Source of the DNA: Candidatus Sumerlaeaceae bacterium | GTDB lineage: Bacteria > Sumerlaeota > Sumerlaeia > Sumerlaeales > Sumerlaeaceae | Direction of reading: 5' to 3' | Length of the DNA: 64,000 nt | Assembly (NCBI GenBank): GCA_019695055.1 | Contig: JAIBAT010000116.1 | Coordinates: 1 to 64,000, forward strand | Part shown: positions 55,052 to 64,000 of the stretch, in pieces | Position numbering within the stretch: position 1 is the first letter of the stretch | Layout of the letters: every line of letters begins with the position of its first letter | Translations under genes and position numbers: made by a program | Notes under the pieces: model-generated | What the model saw: the letters and a program-made list of their open reading frames with translations, nothing else | Database searches by the model: none | Told to the model about the DNA's origin: nothing

Positions 55052-55867
55052 TCAGATCTCTCGCTTTCCAAAGAGTTCTTCGATCTCGTCAAACTGAAAG
55101 ACTGGACCATCCTTGCACACAAAATGCGGCCCGTGCTGGCAATGCCCGCAGAATCCCATGCCGCACTTCATGTTGCGCTCCATGGACACATAAATGCGCG
55201 AAGGAGACACACCGCGACGGCGCAACTCCTGGACGGTGAAGCGCATCATGACTTCGGGACCACAGACCAGGGCCATGGCGCCTGTGGGGTCAAAAGGCGC
55301 CTTTGGGATCAGGGACGTTACCAGGCCCACATTTCCACGCCATGAACCTACGGCGCGGTCCACCGTGACATGGATCTCGAGATCAAACTGGGAGCGCCAG
55401 TGCTTGAGTTCGTCCAGATAAAGTATGTCGTCAGGGCTGCGTGTCCCGTAAAGGAGCACAATTCTCCCGTAATGATTGCGGCGTGACAGTAGCTCATAGA
55501 GGGCTGGCCGCAATGGGGCCAAGCCGATGCCACCGGCCACGATGATTACGTCGCCATTTCCGGCATGCTCCACGGGCCAGTGGGATCCAAACGGTCCGCG
55601 AACACCAAGCACATCCCCACGCTTAAGTTTTCGCATGGCTTTTGTTACCGTGCCAACTTCACGGGTCGTGTGGGTCAATGGCATTTTTCGGCCTGGGCCA
55701 CTGCTGATGGAGATGGGCACTTCGCCGACTCCGAACACGTAAAGCATGTTGAACTGACCGGGCTCAAACGACATGGGGGGCTGGCCGTCCTGGCCTTCCA
55801 GTTCCAGCGTGAAGGTGTCGTGGGTTTCCTGGCGAACCAGGCTGACCTTGTAGAAATCAGGGATCAT
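55052..55867 (-). CDS. hydG: Hydrogenase NAD(P)H/FAD-binding subunit
   Basis: Diaphorase-type subunit of 271 aa that passes electrons to NADP+ (or polysulfide). It has a ferredoxin-NADP-reductase fold: a flavin-binding part ([35 protein letters not shown]), the nucleotide-binding [30 protein letters not shown], and a C-terminal [2Fe-2S] motif [17 protein letters not shown]. It begins at ATG 55867, 20 bases after the cyclic-nucleotide-binding gene, and ends one base before hydD. Confidence 0.95.
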   Translation of the reverse strand: MIPDFYKVSLVRQETHDTFTLELEGQDGQPPMSFEPGQFNMLYVFGVGEVPISISSGPGRKMPLTHTTREVGTVTKAMRKLKRGDVLGVRGPFGSHWPVEHAGNGDVIIVAGGIGLAPLRPALYELLSRRNHYGRIVLLYGTRSPDDILYLDELKHWRSQFDLEIHVTVDRAVGSWRGNVGLVTSLIPKAPFDPTGAMALVCGPEVMMRFTVQELRRRGVSPSRIYVSMERNMKCGMGFCGHCQHGPHFVCKDGPVFQFDEIEELFGKREI

Positions 55868-55887
55868 GGTTTCCGGCCTTTCCCCGC

Positions 55888-56346
55888 CTATGGCGACTTG
55901 AAGATGTCGAGAAGGCGGATGCGTGTGGATTGGAGCCGTTGGGCCATGACCACGATCACACGTTTAAGCAATTCGTACCCGAGAGCGGGGTTCTGCTCCA
56001 TCAGGTTGCGAATGGCTGTTGCATCAAAGGCAATCGCCCGCGTGGGTTCCAGGGCCCTGGCGTCAAAGGATTTGCGAAACGGTGGCACCGCCCAGGACCA
56101 GCCCAGCAGGTCGCCGCTTTCCAGGGTTTCAATGACCATTGGGCCGCGGGACGGCGTGTGCACCTCCAAGGCCACGCGACCCTGCTCGATGAGGTAGAAT
56201 TCCGCCGACTCGGCACCCTCCCGGTAGATCACTGCACCCTCCTCCATCCTGACCGGTTTCGCGTGCGCTGCCATCGCCTTGATCAATGCCGGATCCGCCC
56301 CGGCAAGGAAGGGATGGTTCTTCAGCCCTGTTTCCTCATGTTTCAT
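55888..56346 (-). CDS. cNMP-binding (CAP_ED) single-domain protein in hydrogenase operon
   Basis: A 152-aa protein consisting of one cyclic-nucleotide-binding domain and nothing else: no helix-turn-helix as in CRP/FNR and no enzyme domain. The beta-barrel is visible in [20 protein letters not shown] and [20 protein letters not shown]; the phosphate-binding cassette region is altered ([20 protein letters not shown]), lacking the usual GE(I/L)A...R(A/S)A form, so cAMP binding is doubtful. ATG 56346 lies one base after the hydB stop and uses GGAGGAGG within hydB. Its place between hydB and hydG suggests a partner or sensor for the enzyme rather than a DNA-binding regulator. Confidence 0.93.
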   Translation of the reverse strand: MKHEETGLKNHPFLAGADPALIKAMAAHAKPVRMEEGAVIYREGAESAEFYLIEQGRVALEVHTPSRGPMVIETLESGDLLGWSWAVPPFRKSFDARALEPTRAIAFDATAIRNLMEQNPALGYELLKRVIVVMAQRLQSTRIRLLDIFKSP

Positions 56347-56347
56347 G

Positions 56348-57511
56348 TCAAACCTCCTCCCGGGAGTGATCCTTATCCCGGATTGCGCGAACTTCCTCGG
56401 TAATGTCGATGCCAACGGGGCACCAGGTGATGCACCTCCCGCATCCCACGCAACCCGACGTCCCAAACTGGTCATGCCATGTAGAGAGCTTGTGCGTCAG
56501 CCACTGGCGATAGCGTGCCGCAGGGGAGTAGCGGACACTGCCGCCGTGAATATAGGAAAAGGCCGTGGTGAAGCATGAATCCCATTTTCGCCAACGCTCG
56601 GCCACCTCGCCCGTCAGGTCTGAAACGTCCTCAATGTTGTGGCAGAAGCATGTCGGGCAGACCATGGTGCAGTTGGCGCAAGCCAGGCAGCGCGCTGCTG
56701 TTGTCTCCCAGCGCGGGTTCTCGAAGTTGCGATTGAGAAGCTGCCTAATGTCTGTTGTGTCGATTGTGCGGCCCATGTTCTCGGCGGCTGCATTGATTGC
56801 AGCCTCGGCAGCAGTAACTTGTTTCTCGTTGGCCGGGCGGCATTCCACCTCTCCCAGCACCTCGGTGCCAAATTTCGTCGCGGCCGTGGCGACAAAATAG
56901 TGCTCTGTGCCCAAGATTACTTCGGTGAGGGCAATGTCATAACCACCCTTTGCGCGCGGCCCGCTATCCATGGAAGCGCAGAAGCAGGTGCCGGCCGGTG
57001 CGGTACAATTGACGGCCACAATGAAGTTGTGCTCACGGCGCAACTGGTAATTGGGATCCACATAGTTCCCATGCAAGAAGACCTTGTCCTGAATGCCGAT
57101 GGCCTGCAGCTCGCAGGCCCGAACGCCAATAAAGGCATACCGTGGTTCTTCGGCGGGTTTGTCCACGGTGACCTCCACCTTGCCACCTTTGCGGTGAGCC
57201 TGCCAAAGGCGAAGAACGGACGGATACAATATTCTCTTCCAGGATTGCGGCCCAGCGGCATAACCGAACACGGCGTTGTCATCGCGAGTTTTCAATCTGT
57301 ACATTCCCGGCTGCTGTTCGTCGGTCCAGCCGGCGGGGAGGTCCGATGGAGAACTGATTTCTTCGTAGGTAATGGTTCCGTCCCGCAGGGTTGGTCCTAC
57401 CAGCTTATAGTTCCGACGCAGTAGCGCAGCGAAAAGTTGCTCGAGGCCTTGGGGTTCGATGACGCTTGGGACAGAAGGCGCATGAGGTGCGCCTTGGTGC
57501 GGCGAGGTCAT
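56348..57511 (-). CDS. hydB: Hydrogenase iron-sulfur subunit, group 3b beta
   Basis: Electron-carrying subunit of 387 aa, first gene of the leftward operon. ATG 57511 starts [15 protein letters not shown] and has GGGAGGTG upstream; the frame runs 64 codons further, but that part lies in the regulatory gap and has no family match. C-terminal cluster motifs are [16 protein letters not shown] and [14 protein letters not shown], giving two [4Fe-4S] sites; other cysteines (for example [20 protein letters not shown]) are also family-typical. In Pyrococcus the homologous beta subunit links the small subunit to the flavin subunit and to sulfur reduction. Confidence 0.93.
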   Translation of the reverse strand: MTSPHQGAPHAPSVPSVIEPQGLEQLFAALLRRNYKLVGPTLRDGTITYEEISSPSDLPAGWTDEQQPGMYRLKTRDDNAVFGYAAGPQSWKRILYPSVLRLWQAHRKGGKVEVTVDKPAEEPRYAFIGVRACELQAIGIQDKVFLHGNYVDPNYQLRREHNFIVAVNCTAPAGTCFCASMDSGPRAKGGYDIALTEVILGTEHYFVATAATKFGTEVLGEVECRPANEKQVTAAEAAINAAAENMGRTIDTTDIRQLLNRNFENPRWETTAARCLACANCTMVCPTCFCHNIEDVSDLTGEVAERWRKWDSCFTTAFSYIHGGSVRYSPAARYRQWLTHKLSTWHDQFGTSGCVGCGRCITWCPVGIDITEEVRAIRDKDHSREEV

Positions 57512-57919
57512 TTTGCCAGACACCTCCCTTCGTGAGGGTGGAAAATGCCAAAACATTGCGTAACAGCCCACTCGGGAGATCAGGAAAAAGGGTATACGCC
57601 CCCGATTACTGACAATCCCATGCAAGTCGTGAACCAATACGCGAAGGACTAAGGATTTCTGGCTCCTACCATAAAATGGGAAGGATGGAACGCTGCTAAA
57701 CACAGGTTTTCAAAAGGTCTGCAGCAAAGGGGTGCCTGCTCTTGAGAATTGTCGAAGCCCGAAAACGACGCTTCACATGCCGCGAATTATGTGACACGCA
57801 CGCCACACTCTGCGACCCATGAGCCACAATCGACCGGGCTCATCTGACAGGTTTGGGAGGGGTGACGGGAATAAACCAGACCCTGCGGGTCGGATTTGGA
57901 GCGGATTCGAGCTGATTGG

Positions 57920-57948
57920 TTGCCAGTAAATGTTCTGTGGACTGGCAA
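57920..57948. promoter_or_regulatory. Dyad TTGCCAGT-N13-ACTGGCAA
   Basis: Perfect 8-base inverted repeat with a 13-base spacer in the hydrogenase regulatory gap, about 310 bases before hoxE. Spacing of about two helical turns between half-site centres would suit a dimeric or paired regulator. Confidence 0.4.
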
Positions 57949-58025
57949 AGTGCCCCCAGATTACTGTCATGTCATGGTTTAAATCGGTTCGCCCCGACAA
58001 TCACTTGGAGGAGCCACCTCAAACT

Positions 58026-58041
58026 GTGGCGTACACGCCAC
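58026..58041. promoter_or_regulatory. 16-base palindrome GTGGCGTACACGCCAC
   Basis: Perfect 7-base arms around AC, about 220 bases before hoxE. The right arm ACGCCAC is repeated at 57800-57806. With a two-base centre it is more likely a DNA operator than an RNA hairpin. Confidence 0.45.
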
Positions 58042-58257
58042 GGTTTTGTGATTTTAGTTGCGAAAACGTAACCGCAAGAATGGCCCATTCTGTTTGGTAT
58101 ATGGCTGATTTCAATTGGTTTGGGGTGCCAAAATGTCCCTGGGTTTTCTGTCAATCGGGCCAAGCACGAAAGTTGCGCTAAGGAGGCTGCGGCCACCAGT
58201 CGGCACTCCGACGTTCGGCTGCAAAGCCTGAAAAGTCTGGGGAAACGAGTTATCGGC

Positions 58258-58770
58258 ATGAGTGCTAACCTTAAGACCAAGCCCGCCTTGCCTTCGGCGG
58301 ACAAGAGATGGAAAATCGTCGACGCCACCATGCGGCGCCACGGTTACAGGTCCGATTCGCTGATCGAAGTGCTTCACACCGTGCAAGAGGCGTTCGGCTA
58401 CCTCGACGAGGTGGCCATGAAATTCGTGGCCGGTTCGCTTCGTATTCCGCCAAGCAAGGTTTACGGTGTGGCGTCGTTTTATCAGTTTTTCACACTGCGA
58501 CCGCCTGGTCGGCGCACTTGTGTGGTGTGCATGGGGACGGCCTGCTACATAAAGGGGGCGGCCAACCTGCTGGCGGCCGTGGCGGAGCACTACAACGTGA
58601 AGCCGGGAGAAACCACGGCGGATGGCGAACTCTCGCTCATCACAGCCCGGTGTTTCGGGTCATGCGGTCTTGCACCCGCTGCGGTCATTGACGGCAACGT
58701 TGCCGGAAAGCTTAATGTTGCCGACATGTTGGAACGCATCAAGGAGGGCGCGCAAAATGACGCTGCTTGA
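58258..58770 (+). CDS. hoxE: NAD-linked [NiFe]-hydrogenase subunit HoxE
   Basis: NuoE-like thioredoxin-fold [2Fe-2S] protein of 170 aa, first gene of the rightward operon. ATG 58258 starts [15 protein letters not shown]; the frame opens earlier but that part lies in the regulatory gap. The cluster ligands are in [14 protein letters not shown] and [11 protein letters not shown]. HoxE is the accessory subunit that distinguishes pentameric HoxEFUYH from tetrameric HoxFUYH; it may connect to a further electron acceptor. Its stop overlaps the hoxF start region by 14 bases. Confidence 0.95.
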   Translation: MSANLKTKPALPSADKRWKIVDATMRRHGYRSDSLIEVLHTVQEAFGYLDEVAMKFVAGSLRIPPSKVYGVASFYQFFTLRPPGRRTCVVCMGTACYIKGAANLLAAVAEHYNVKPGETTADGELSLITARCFGSCGLAPAAVIDGNVAGKLNVADMLERIKEGAQNDAA

Positions 58771-60394
58771 GGATCTCCAACATATCACGGAGGAAGAAGA
58801 AGAGAAGGATTCCAAGTTCAAGTATCATATTAACATTTGTGTCGCTGCGGGCTGCCTTTCCTCTCAGAGCGATGTGATCAAGAAAACCCTTCAAGACGAG
58901 GTCAACAAGTGCGGATTGGCCGAGGTATGCAAAGTCAAAGGGGTTGGGTGTATGGGCCCCTGCAGTGGCGGACCGGTTGTGGCCCTGGCGGAGTCGGGTG
59001 TGCTTTACGAGCATGTTAAGGTGGAGGATTGCGCCGAAATCGTCAAGAGCCTTGAAGGAAAACCCGTGGAGCGCCTGGTGCAATCCACTGACACGCCGTT
59101 CTTCAAACGCCAGGTTAAGATTGTCTTGGAAAACTGCGGCAAGATTGACCCCGAATCCATTACCGATTACATTGCGGCTGGTGGTTATCGGGCCCTCACC
59201 CACGCGCTGGCGGAAATGACTCCCGTGGAAGTGGTAGAGGAAGTGAAAAAGAGCGGGCTCAGGGGTCGTGGGGGTGCCGGGTATCCAACGGGTTTAAAGT
59301 GGAGCACCGTGGCGAAGGCCCAAAGCAGCGGTCGCAAGTTTGTCGTTTGCAACGCGGACGAGGGAGATCCGGGGGCTTTTATGGATCGCAGTGTCCTTGA
59401 AAGCGATCCCCACCGCGTTTTGGAGGGAATGGCCATCGCCGGATACGCGGTCGCGGCGGACATGGGCTATGTATACGTACGCGCCGAGTACCCGCTGGCC
59501 ATCAAGCGCCTAAAGACCGCAATTAAGCAGGCCGAGCAGCAGGGCGTTCTTGGCAATGACATTTGCGGCACCAACTTCAGCTTCCATGTCGAGATTCGTC
59601 TCGGAGCCGGGGCGTTTGTCTGTGGAGAGGAAACAGCCCTCCTGGCATCCATCGAAGGTAATCGAGGCCAACCAAGGCCGCGACCGCCGTTCCCGGCCAT
59701 CAAAGGCTTGTGGGACCGACCCACACTGATCAACAACGTGGAAACATTTGGTAATATTGCCCCGATCATTCGAAACGGCGGCGAGTGGTTCGCCGGCATT
59801 GGCACCGAGAAGAGCAAGGGCACCAAAGTCTTTGCTCTGGCAGGCAAGGTGCAGAACACCGGCCTTATCGAGGTCCCGATGGGAGTTACTCTTAGGGAAA
59901 TCGTATTCGACATCGGTGGCGGTATCCCCGACGGACGTTCCTACAAGGCAGTGCAGACCGGCGGACCCTCCGGCGGATGCATACCGGCGGAACACCTCGA
60001 CTTGCCTGTGGACTACGAGTCCCTTGCCCGTGTCGGGTCCATTATGGGGTCGGGCGGCATGATCGTCATGGACGACACGTCCAACATGGTGGACGTGGCC
60101 AAGTTCTTCATGGAATTCTGCATGACCGAATCCTGTGGCAAGTGCGTACCGTGCCGTGTCGGTACCGCACAAATGTACGACTTGCTTACAAAGATGACGG
60201 AAAAGCGCGCAACTCCCAGAGACCTCGCCCTGCTCGAGGAGTTGTGCGAGGTTGTCAAGAACACCAGCCTTTGCGGGCTGGGCCAGACGGCTCCCAATCC
60301 CGTGCTAAGCACCCTGGAATATTTCCGGCATGAATACTACGAGGCGATCACGGGCGGAATTCCGGCCGGACCCGCGGTGGAGGCTGTGTCATGA
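58757..60394 (+). CDS. hoxF: NAD-linked hydrogenase diaphorase subunit HoxF
   Basis: NuoF-like subunit of 545 aa that binds FMN and NAD(H). A thioredoxin-like [2Fe-2S] domain is fused at the N-terminus ([23 protein letters not shown]). FMN/NAD motifs are [27 protein letters not shown] and [19 protein letters not shown], and the N3 cluster ligands are [13 protein letters not shown] plus a later Cys (TSLCGLGQT). ATG 58757 follows AAGGAGG at 58741-58747. The stop TGA (60392-60394) overlaps the hoxU ATG as ATGA. Confidence 0.97.
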   Translation: MTLLEDLQHITEEEEEKDSKFKYHINICVAAGCLSSQSDVIKKTLQDEVNKCGLAEVCKVKGVGCMGPCSGGPVVALAESGVLYEHVKVEDCAEIVKSLEGKPVERLVQSTDTPFFKRQVKIVLENCGKIDPESITDYIAAGGYRALTHALAEMTPVEVVEEVKKSGLRGRGGAGYPTGLKWSTVAKAQSSGRKFVVCNADEGDPGAFMDRSVLESDPHRVLEGMAIAGYAVAADMGYVYVRAEYPLAIKRLKTAIKQAEQQGVLGNDICGTNFSFHVEIRLGAGAFVCGEETALLASIEGNRGQPRPRPPFPAIKGLWDRPTLINNVETFGNIAPIIRNGGEWFAGIGTEKSKGTKVFALAGKVQNTGLIEVPMGVTLREIVFDIGGGIPDGRSYKAVQTGGPSGGCIPAEHLDLPVDYESLARVGSIMGSGGMIVMDDTSNMVDVAKFFMEFCMTESCGKCVPCRVGTAQMYDLLTKMTEKRATPRDLALLEELCEVVKNTSLCGLGQTAPNPVLSTLEYFRHEYYEAITGGIPAGPAVEAVS

Positions 60395-61098
60395 GCGTCA
60401 AAACACTCGTCATCGACGGCAAGGACGTCAGTGGTAACGACAACCAAACAGTCATGGAGGTTGCACGGGAGAATGGGATCAGGATCCCAGCCCTGTGCCA
60501 CTTGGATGGGCTGACACCGGTGGGCGCCTGCCGTATGTGTGTCATCGAGGTCAAGGGGCTCAACAAGCTTCTGCCGGCCTGCGTAACGCGAATCGAAGAG
60601 GGTATGGAAGTATCGACGAACTCCGATCGTCTGCAGCGTTACCGTCGTACCATTCTCGAACTGCTCTTCAGCGAGCGAAATCATATCTGCAGCGTGTGCG
60701 TTTCAAATGGCCATTGCGACCTGCAGGGCCTGGCCGCGCGTCATGGCGTCACCCACGTTAGCGTGCCCTACCGCTATCCGAGCTGCCCGGTGGATGCCAC
60801 CCATTCGAGGTTCATACTTGACCACAATCGCTGCATACTTTGTACGCGCTGTGTTCGCGTATGCGACGAGGTCGAGGGGGCTCACACTTGGGATGTAATG
60901 GGTCGCGGAATTGAGGCACGTGTCATTACTGATTTAAATCAGCAGTGGGGAACATCGGGGTCCTGCACTAGTTGCAGCAAGTGCGTCCACGTCTGCCCGA
61001 CAGGTGCGCTCTCCGAAAAGGGCAAGTCGGTGGCCGAGATGGCCAAGCATCGCGAGTTTTTGCCATACCTGAAGCAGATGCGGGAGGATCATAGATGA
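60391..61098 (+). CDS. hoxU: NAD-linked hydrogenase iron-sulfur subunit HoxU
   Basis: NuoG-N-terminus-like subunit of 235 aa linking diaphorase and hydrogenase halves. Cluster motifs appear in order: [2Fe-2S] ligands in [17 protein letters not shown], then [18 protein letters not shown], and two [4Fe-4S] motifs, [15 protein letters not shown] and [18 protein letters not shown] 60391 overlaps the hoxF stop, and its own TGA (61096-61098) overlaps the hoxY ATG, so translation is coupled through the operon. Confidence 0.97.
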   Translation: MSVKTLVIDGKDVSGNDNQTVMEVARENGIRIPALCHLDGLTPVGACRMCVIEVKGLNKLLPACVTRIEEGMEVSTNSDRLQRYRRTILELLFSERNHICSVCVSNGHCDLQGLAARHGVTHVSVPYRYPSCPVDATHSRFILDHNRCILCTRCVRVCDEVEGAHTWDVMGRGIEARVITDLNQQWGTSGSCTSCSKCVHVCPTGALSEKGKSVAEMAKHREFLPYLKQMREDHR

Positions 61099-61625
61099 AA
61101 GCGCGAGTTGCCACTGTCTGGCTGGACGGATGTTCTGGATGTCACATGTCCTTCCTCGACATGGACGAACGTCTCGTCGAATTGGCAGAAAAGGCTGACA
61201 TCGTATACGGCCCCCTGGCTGACACCAAGGAGTTCCCCGAGAACGTGGACGTCACCCTTGTGGAAGGTGCCGTCAGTAGCGAGGAGGATTTGCACAAGAT
61301 TCTTATCATCCGAAAGAACTCTCGAATTGTTGTCTCTCTGGGCGACTGCGCGGTCACCTCAAACGTTCCCTCCATGCGCAATTCGGTGGGAACCGACGCA
61401 ATTCTGTTTCGCGCCTATCGAGAAAACGCCACCCACGCCCTACAGATTCCCGACAAGGTTATCCCCAAGCTGTTGCCGCGCGCCGTGCCGGTGCACGAGG
61501 TGGTCAAGGTAGACGTCTTCATTCCCGGTTGCCCCCCGTCGGCCGACACGATTTTCGAGGCCGTCATGGGGTTGTTGACCGGGCAAAAAGCAGACCTCGC
61601 CTCCCTCACAAGATTCGGAGCATAG
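61095..61625 (+). CDS. hoxY: NAD-linked hydrogenase small subunit HoxY
   Basis: Short-type small subunit of 176 aa. Only the proximal [4Fe-4S] ligands are present: [24 protein letters not shown] and IPGCPPSAD. The lack of the medial and distal cluster domain is normal for group 3d and separates it from HydD of the neighbouring operon. ATG 61095 overlaps the hoxU stop; hoxH begins 10 bases after the end. Confidence 0.97.
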   Translation: MKARVATVWLDGCSGCHMSFLDMDERLVELAEKADIVYGPLADTKEFPENVDVTLVEGAVSSEEDLHKILIIRKNSRIVVSLGDCAVTSNVPSMRNSVGTDAILFRAYRENATHALQIPDKVIPKLLPRAVPVHEVVKVDVFIPGCPPSADTIFEAVMGLLTGQKADLASLTRFGA

Positions 61626-61635
61626 GAGAGTCCCA

Positions 61636-63060
61636 ATGTCTCAGACCATCACCATTGATCCCGTCAGCCGCATCGAGGGCCACGCGAAAATCACGATCGA
61701 ACTCGACGAGCAGAAGCAGGTTCGGGATGCGCACTTCCACATCACCCAGTTCCGGGGATTTGAGAAATTCTGTGAAGGCCGTCCATTTACCGAAATGCCA
61801 TCACTCATGGCGCGCATTTGCGGGATCTGCCCGGTTAGTCACCTGGTGGCTTCGGCAAAAGCCTGCGATGCCATCATGGCGGTTCGTATCCCGGAAACCG
61901 CGGCCAAGCTCCGCCGCATTATGAATCTTGCCCAACACATTCAGTCCCATGCGCTTAGCTTCTTCCACCTCTCCTCGCCTGACCTTTTGCTGGGCATGGA
62001 TTCCGACCCGGCCACGCGAAACATCTTCGGGGTAATGCAGGCGCATCCTCATCTTGCCCTCGATGGCATCAAGCTGCGCAAGTTTGGCCAGCAGATCATC
62101 GAATGGCTTGGCGGCAAGCGCATTCATCCGGCATGGATCGTCCCGGGTGGTGTCAACGAACCTTTGACCGAGGAGCGCCGCGACCAAATTCTCGCCGAAA
62201 TTCCCGGAGCCATGCAGATCATTCTAAGAACTTTGGAATGGTTTAAGGAGGCGTCCGTCAAGTATACCGACGAGATTCGCCACTTCGCGAACTTCAACAC
62301 GATGTTCTTTGGACTGGTGGATGAAGGCGGCGGCCTTGAGATGTACGACGGCGTCATTCGCATCGTCGATGCCCAGGGCAATGTTGTGGCCGATCGTCTC
62401 GACCCGGCCAACTATCAGGATTTTATCGGCGAGGCCGTGGAGCCATATTCCTACCTCAAGTCGCCGTACTACAAAAACGTTGGCTATCCTGAGGGCATCT
62501 ATCGTGTCGGGCCACTGGCCCGGCTCAACATCGCCAGCCATATAGGGACGCCGCTTGCCCACAAGGAATGGGAAGAATTCCGCGGACCCAACAAGCGCGT
62601 CATACTTAGCTCTTTCCATTATCACCTTGCCCGGCTCATCGAGATTCTGTATGGTATTGAAATGATCGAGAAGCTGCTCAATGAGCCTGACATTCTCAGT
62701 GACCGCGTCCGTGCCGTCGCCGGCCCCAACAGCTTGGAGGGAATCGGTGTTTCCGAAGCGCCGCGAGGAACGTTGATGCACCACTATCGCATCGACAAGC
62801 ACGGTTTGATCACGTGGGCCAACCTAATCATTGCGACCGGCCACAACAACCTGGCCATGAACAAGGGTGTCCTCCAGGTGGCGAAGGCCTACCTGAAGGG
62901 TACGCAACCCACCGAGGGAATGTTGAATCGCGTCGAGGCGGTCATTCGCTGCTACGATCCCTGCCTGAGTTGCTCGACTCACGCTGTGGGTCACATGCCG
63001 CTTGTCCTTCAGGTTCGTTCGCACGATGGTGAGATCCTTGGAGAGACCGCAAGAAAATGA
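61636..63060 (+). CDS. hoxH: NAD-linked [NiFe]-hydrogenase large subunit HoxH
   Basis: Catalytic subunit of 474 aa of the group 3d enzyme, cytoplasmic. The nickel site is complete: L1 [19 protein letters not shown] and L2 [35 protein letters not shown] lies between. The residues after the L2 histidine ([19 protein letters not shown] and on) are the tail to be cut by HoxW. ATG 61636 follows AGGAGAG. Its TGA overlaps hoxW. H2 oxidation or proton reduction here is linked to NAD(H) through HoxF. Confidence 0.97.
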   Translation: MSQTITIDPVSRIEGHAKITIELDEQKQVRDAHFHITQFRGFEKFCEGRPFTEMPSLMARICGICPVSHLVASAKACDAIMAVRIPETAAKLRRIMNLAQHIQSHALSFFHLSSPDLLLGMDSDPATRNIFGVMQAHPHLALDGIKLRKFGQQIIEWLGGKRIHPAWIVPGGVNEPLTEERRDQILAEIPGAMQIILRTLEWFKEASVKYTDEIRHFANFNTMFFGLVDEGGGLEMYDGVIRIVDAQGNVVADRLDPANYQDFIGEAVEPYSYLKSPYYKNVGYPEGIYRVGPLARLNIASHIGTPLAHKEWEEFRGPNKRVILSSFHYHLARLIEILYGIEMIEKLLNEPDILSDRVRAVAGPNSLEGIGVSEAPRGTLMHHYRIDKHGLITWANLIIATGHNNLAMNKGVLQVAKAYLKGTQPTEGMLNRVEAVIRCYDPCLSCSTHAVGHMPLVLQVRSHDGEILGETARK

Positions 63061-63539
63061 TTTCCGCGCCGCTGGTGGTGGGCTATGGCAATCCCTTAAG
63101 GGGAGACGATGGACTCGGATGGGAGATCGTTCGCAGTCTCGCCGAGAAACATGGTGAGGATTATGCCCATTTCATAGCAGCCCACCAGCTGGCGCCCGAG
63201 ATTGCCGAACATGTGGCTGCGGCGGGCCTGGTTATTTTTGTGGACGCCGCGGCCCACGAACCGCCGGGATCCATTACCTGCCGGAAAGTTTCTGCAAATG
63301 CGGATGACACGCGTCCGGCCACACACCATATGACACCTGAGGCCGTTTTAACCATGGCCCGGGTCCTCTACGGGAAGGAGCCCGAGACCTGGCTCTACAC
63401 AATCAATGGGATGTGTTTCGATGTTGGCGCTTCACTCTCAGGCGTCGTCTCCCCCAAAGTTGAGGAAGTTTCGTGGCTCATAGCTTCGCAGATTGATGAC
63501 TACGTAAAAACCATGGAAAGGACCACCGCCCATGCATGA
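63057..63539 (+). CDS. hoxW: Hydrogenase maturation protease HoxW
   Basis: Endopeptidase of 160 aa specific for the HoxH tail. Conserved: VVGYGNPLRGDDGLGWEIVR with the metal-binding Asp, VIFVDAAAHEPPGSITC, and HHMTPEAVLTMARVLYG with the metal-binding His. It overlaps hoxH (ATGA) and hypA by 8 bases. Its sequence differs clearly from the protease at 52500, in line with each protease serving its own operon's large subunit. Confidence 0.94.
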   Translation: MISAPLVVGYGNPLRGDDGLGWEIVRSLAEKHGEDYAHFIAAHQLAPEIAEHVAAAGLVIFVDAAAHEPPGSITCRKVSANADDTRPATHHMTPEAVLTMARVLYGKEPETWLYTINGMCFDVGASLSGVVSPKVEEVSWLIASQIDDYVKTMERTTAHA

Positions 63540-63939
63540 GTATGCCATAGTTCAGTCGCTTGTTGAAAATACACTGAAGTCCCTCGCGGTTCAGGAAGTT
63601 GTCAGCGTCGAGGCAATTCGCTTCCGCCGCGGGAGCGCATTCTCCGAGGAGGCTCTGCGCCAGGCCTTTGCCGCGGCTTCCGCAGGCACGGTATTGAAAA
63701 ATGCCACCCTCGACATTGAAACGGTGAATCTGGATCATCAGTGCCCCTGTGGGCACCAACAAGTCATAAATAGCGACGATCTCATTGGCCATATGTATGT
63801 ATGTCCCAAGTGCGGTACCATGCGCGAAATCGAGGAAGCGCACGACGTGGAACTAATTGAGATTGTCGGGGCAACCGTGAGTCACAAAGTATATCCCCCC
63901 GCGGGCGGCAAGAAGCCGCAGACCGCGAGGAAAAAATAG
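63532..63939 (+). CDS. hypA: Hydrogenase nickel incorporation protein HypA
   Basis: Metallochaperone of 135 aa that delivers nickel to the large subunits together with HypB. The nickel-binding N-terminus MHE is intact. The zinc site has a normal second pair (VCPKCG), while the first pair is CPCG, that is C-x-C instead of the usual C-x2-C. The C-terminal tail is basic (GGKKPQTARKK). ATG 63532 lies inside the end of hoxW. It is the last complete gene; other hyp genes probably follow beyond the window. Confidence 0.93.
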   Translation: MHEYAIVQSLVENTLKSLAVQEVVSVEAIRFRRGSAFSEEALRQAFAAASAGTVLKNATLDIETVNLDHQCPCGHQQVINSDDLIGHMYVCPKCGTMREIEEAHDVELIEIVGATVSHKVYPPAGGKKPQTARKK

Positions 63940-63962
63940 CGCGGGCTGAGGCGCCTCCCCCA

Positions 63963-64000
63963 ATGAATGCCGCCGCCTCAAAAACCAGGAAAACACCGGC
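63963..64000 (+). CDS. Possible start of the next gene (cut by window edge)
   Basis: ATG 63963 opens a frame (MNAAASKTRKTP) that reaches the window edge, 24 bases after the hypA stop. Position suggests the next hyp gene, perhaps hypB, but twelve codons are too few to identify it and no strong ribosome-binding site is seen. Confidence 0.25.
   Translation, partial: MNAAASKTRKTP

Larger units (their letters stand above)
57512..58257. promoter_or_regulatory. Divergent regulatory region between the two hydrogenase operons
   Basis: This 746-base gap separates hydB (leftward) and hoxE (rightward) and holds no gene. It contains two perfect dyads: TTGCCAGT (57920-57927) with ACTGGCAA (57941-57948), and GTGGCGTACACGCCAC (58026-58041). 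A half-site ACGCCAC recurs at 57800-57806, next to ATGTGACACGC. Such a layout fits binding of one or more dimeric regulators that could coordinate both operons. No canonical CRP, FNR or sigma-54 site was identified with certainty. Confidence 0.6.

Overview
The window looks like the chromosome of a GC-rich, Gram-negative-type bacterium from one of the less-studied phyla. Several features are typical of Planctomycetes, Verrucomicrobia, Acidobacteria, Sumerlaeota or Hydrogenedentota: a Ser/Thr kinase paired with an ECF-like sigma factor, an ELWxxDGT-repeat protein, a lone pseudopilin, a lamin-tail domain, and many secreted proteins with no close family. A porin-like outer-membrane barrel, a lipoprotein and many Sec signal peptides point to two membranes. 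I cannot fix the phylum from sequence alone. No rRNA, tRNA, CRISPR array, insertion sequence or prophage gene was recognised.

Bases 1-26200 hold mostly housekeeping and small-molecule genes. In order: the end of glycogen synthase, an ABC-2 exporter pair, ferritin, a quinone-reductase-like enzyme, a secreted hydrolase, a double-receiver protein, a beta-barrel porin, a secreted protein with a thioredoxin-like tail, a WecG/TagA-type glycosyltransferase, an RmlC-like cupin, pheA, a DnaD-like/DnaC-like pair, a rhodanese, three secreted proteins of unknown function, a GT4 glycosyltransferase, a DUF309 protein, signal peptidase I, a beta-propeller protein with a second thioredoxin-like tail, two small proteins, pyrC and glgP.

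Bases 26200-35200 hold a 0.9 kb non-coding stretch with repeat-like sequence, a lone pseudopilin, and a 2284-residue secreted protein. That protein has a GH18-like (chitinase-type) N-terminus, jelly-roll, lamin-tail and LamG-like modules, nine near-identical fibronectin-III repeats and a duplicated C-terminal module. It ends at a strong intrinsic terminator. Bases 35200-52000 carry envelope and regulatory genes: a DUF2314 protein, an ArnT-like glycosyltransferase, ComM/YifB, an L,D-transpeptidase, an SRPBCC protein, KatG, a sigma factor translationally coupled to a transmembrane Ser/Thr kinase with a beta-helix-like outer part, a 17-repeat ELWxxDGT protein, and an ECF sigma factor fused to a membrane anchor and an outer domain.

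Bases 52500-63939 are a hydrogen-metabolism locus: two complete bidirectional [NiFe]-hydrogenase operons transcribed divergently from a 0.75 kb regulatory gap. The leftward operon encodes a group 3b (NADP-linked, sulfhydrogenase-type) enzyme, hydB-[cNMP-binding protein]-hydG-hydD-hydA-protease. The rightward operon encodes a group 3d (NAD-linked, Hox) enzyme, hoxE-F-U-Y-H-W, followed by hypA. Together they could balance NAD(H) and NADP(H) pools by making or consuming H2. The best leads for something little described are the cyclic-nucleotide-binding protein built into the 3b operon, the sigma-factor fusion, the kinase ectodomain, and a pair of mutually exclusive hairpins before the GT4 gene.
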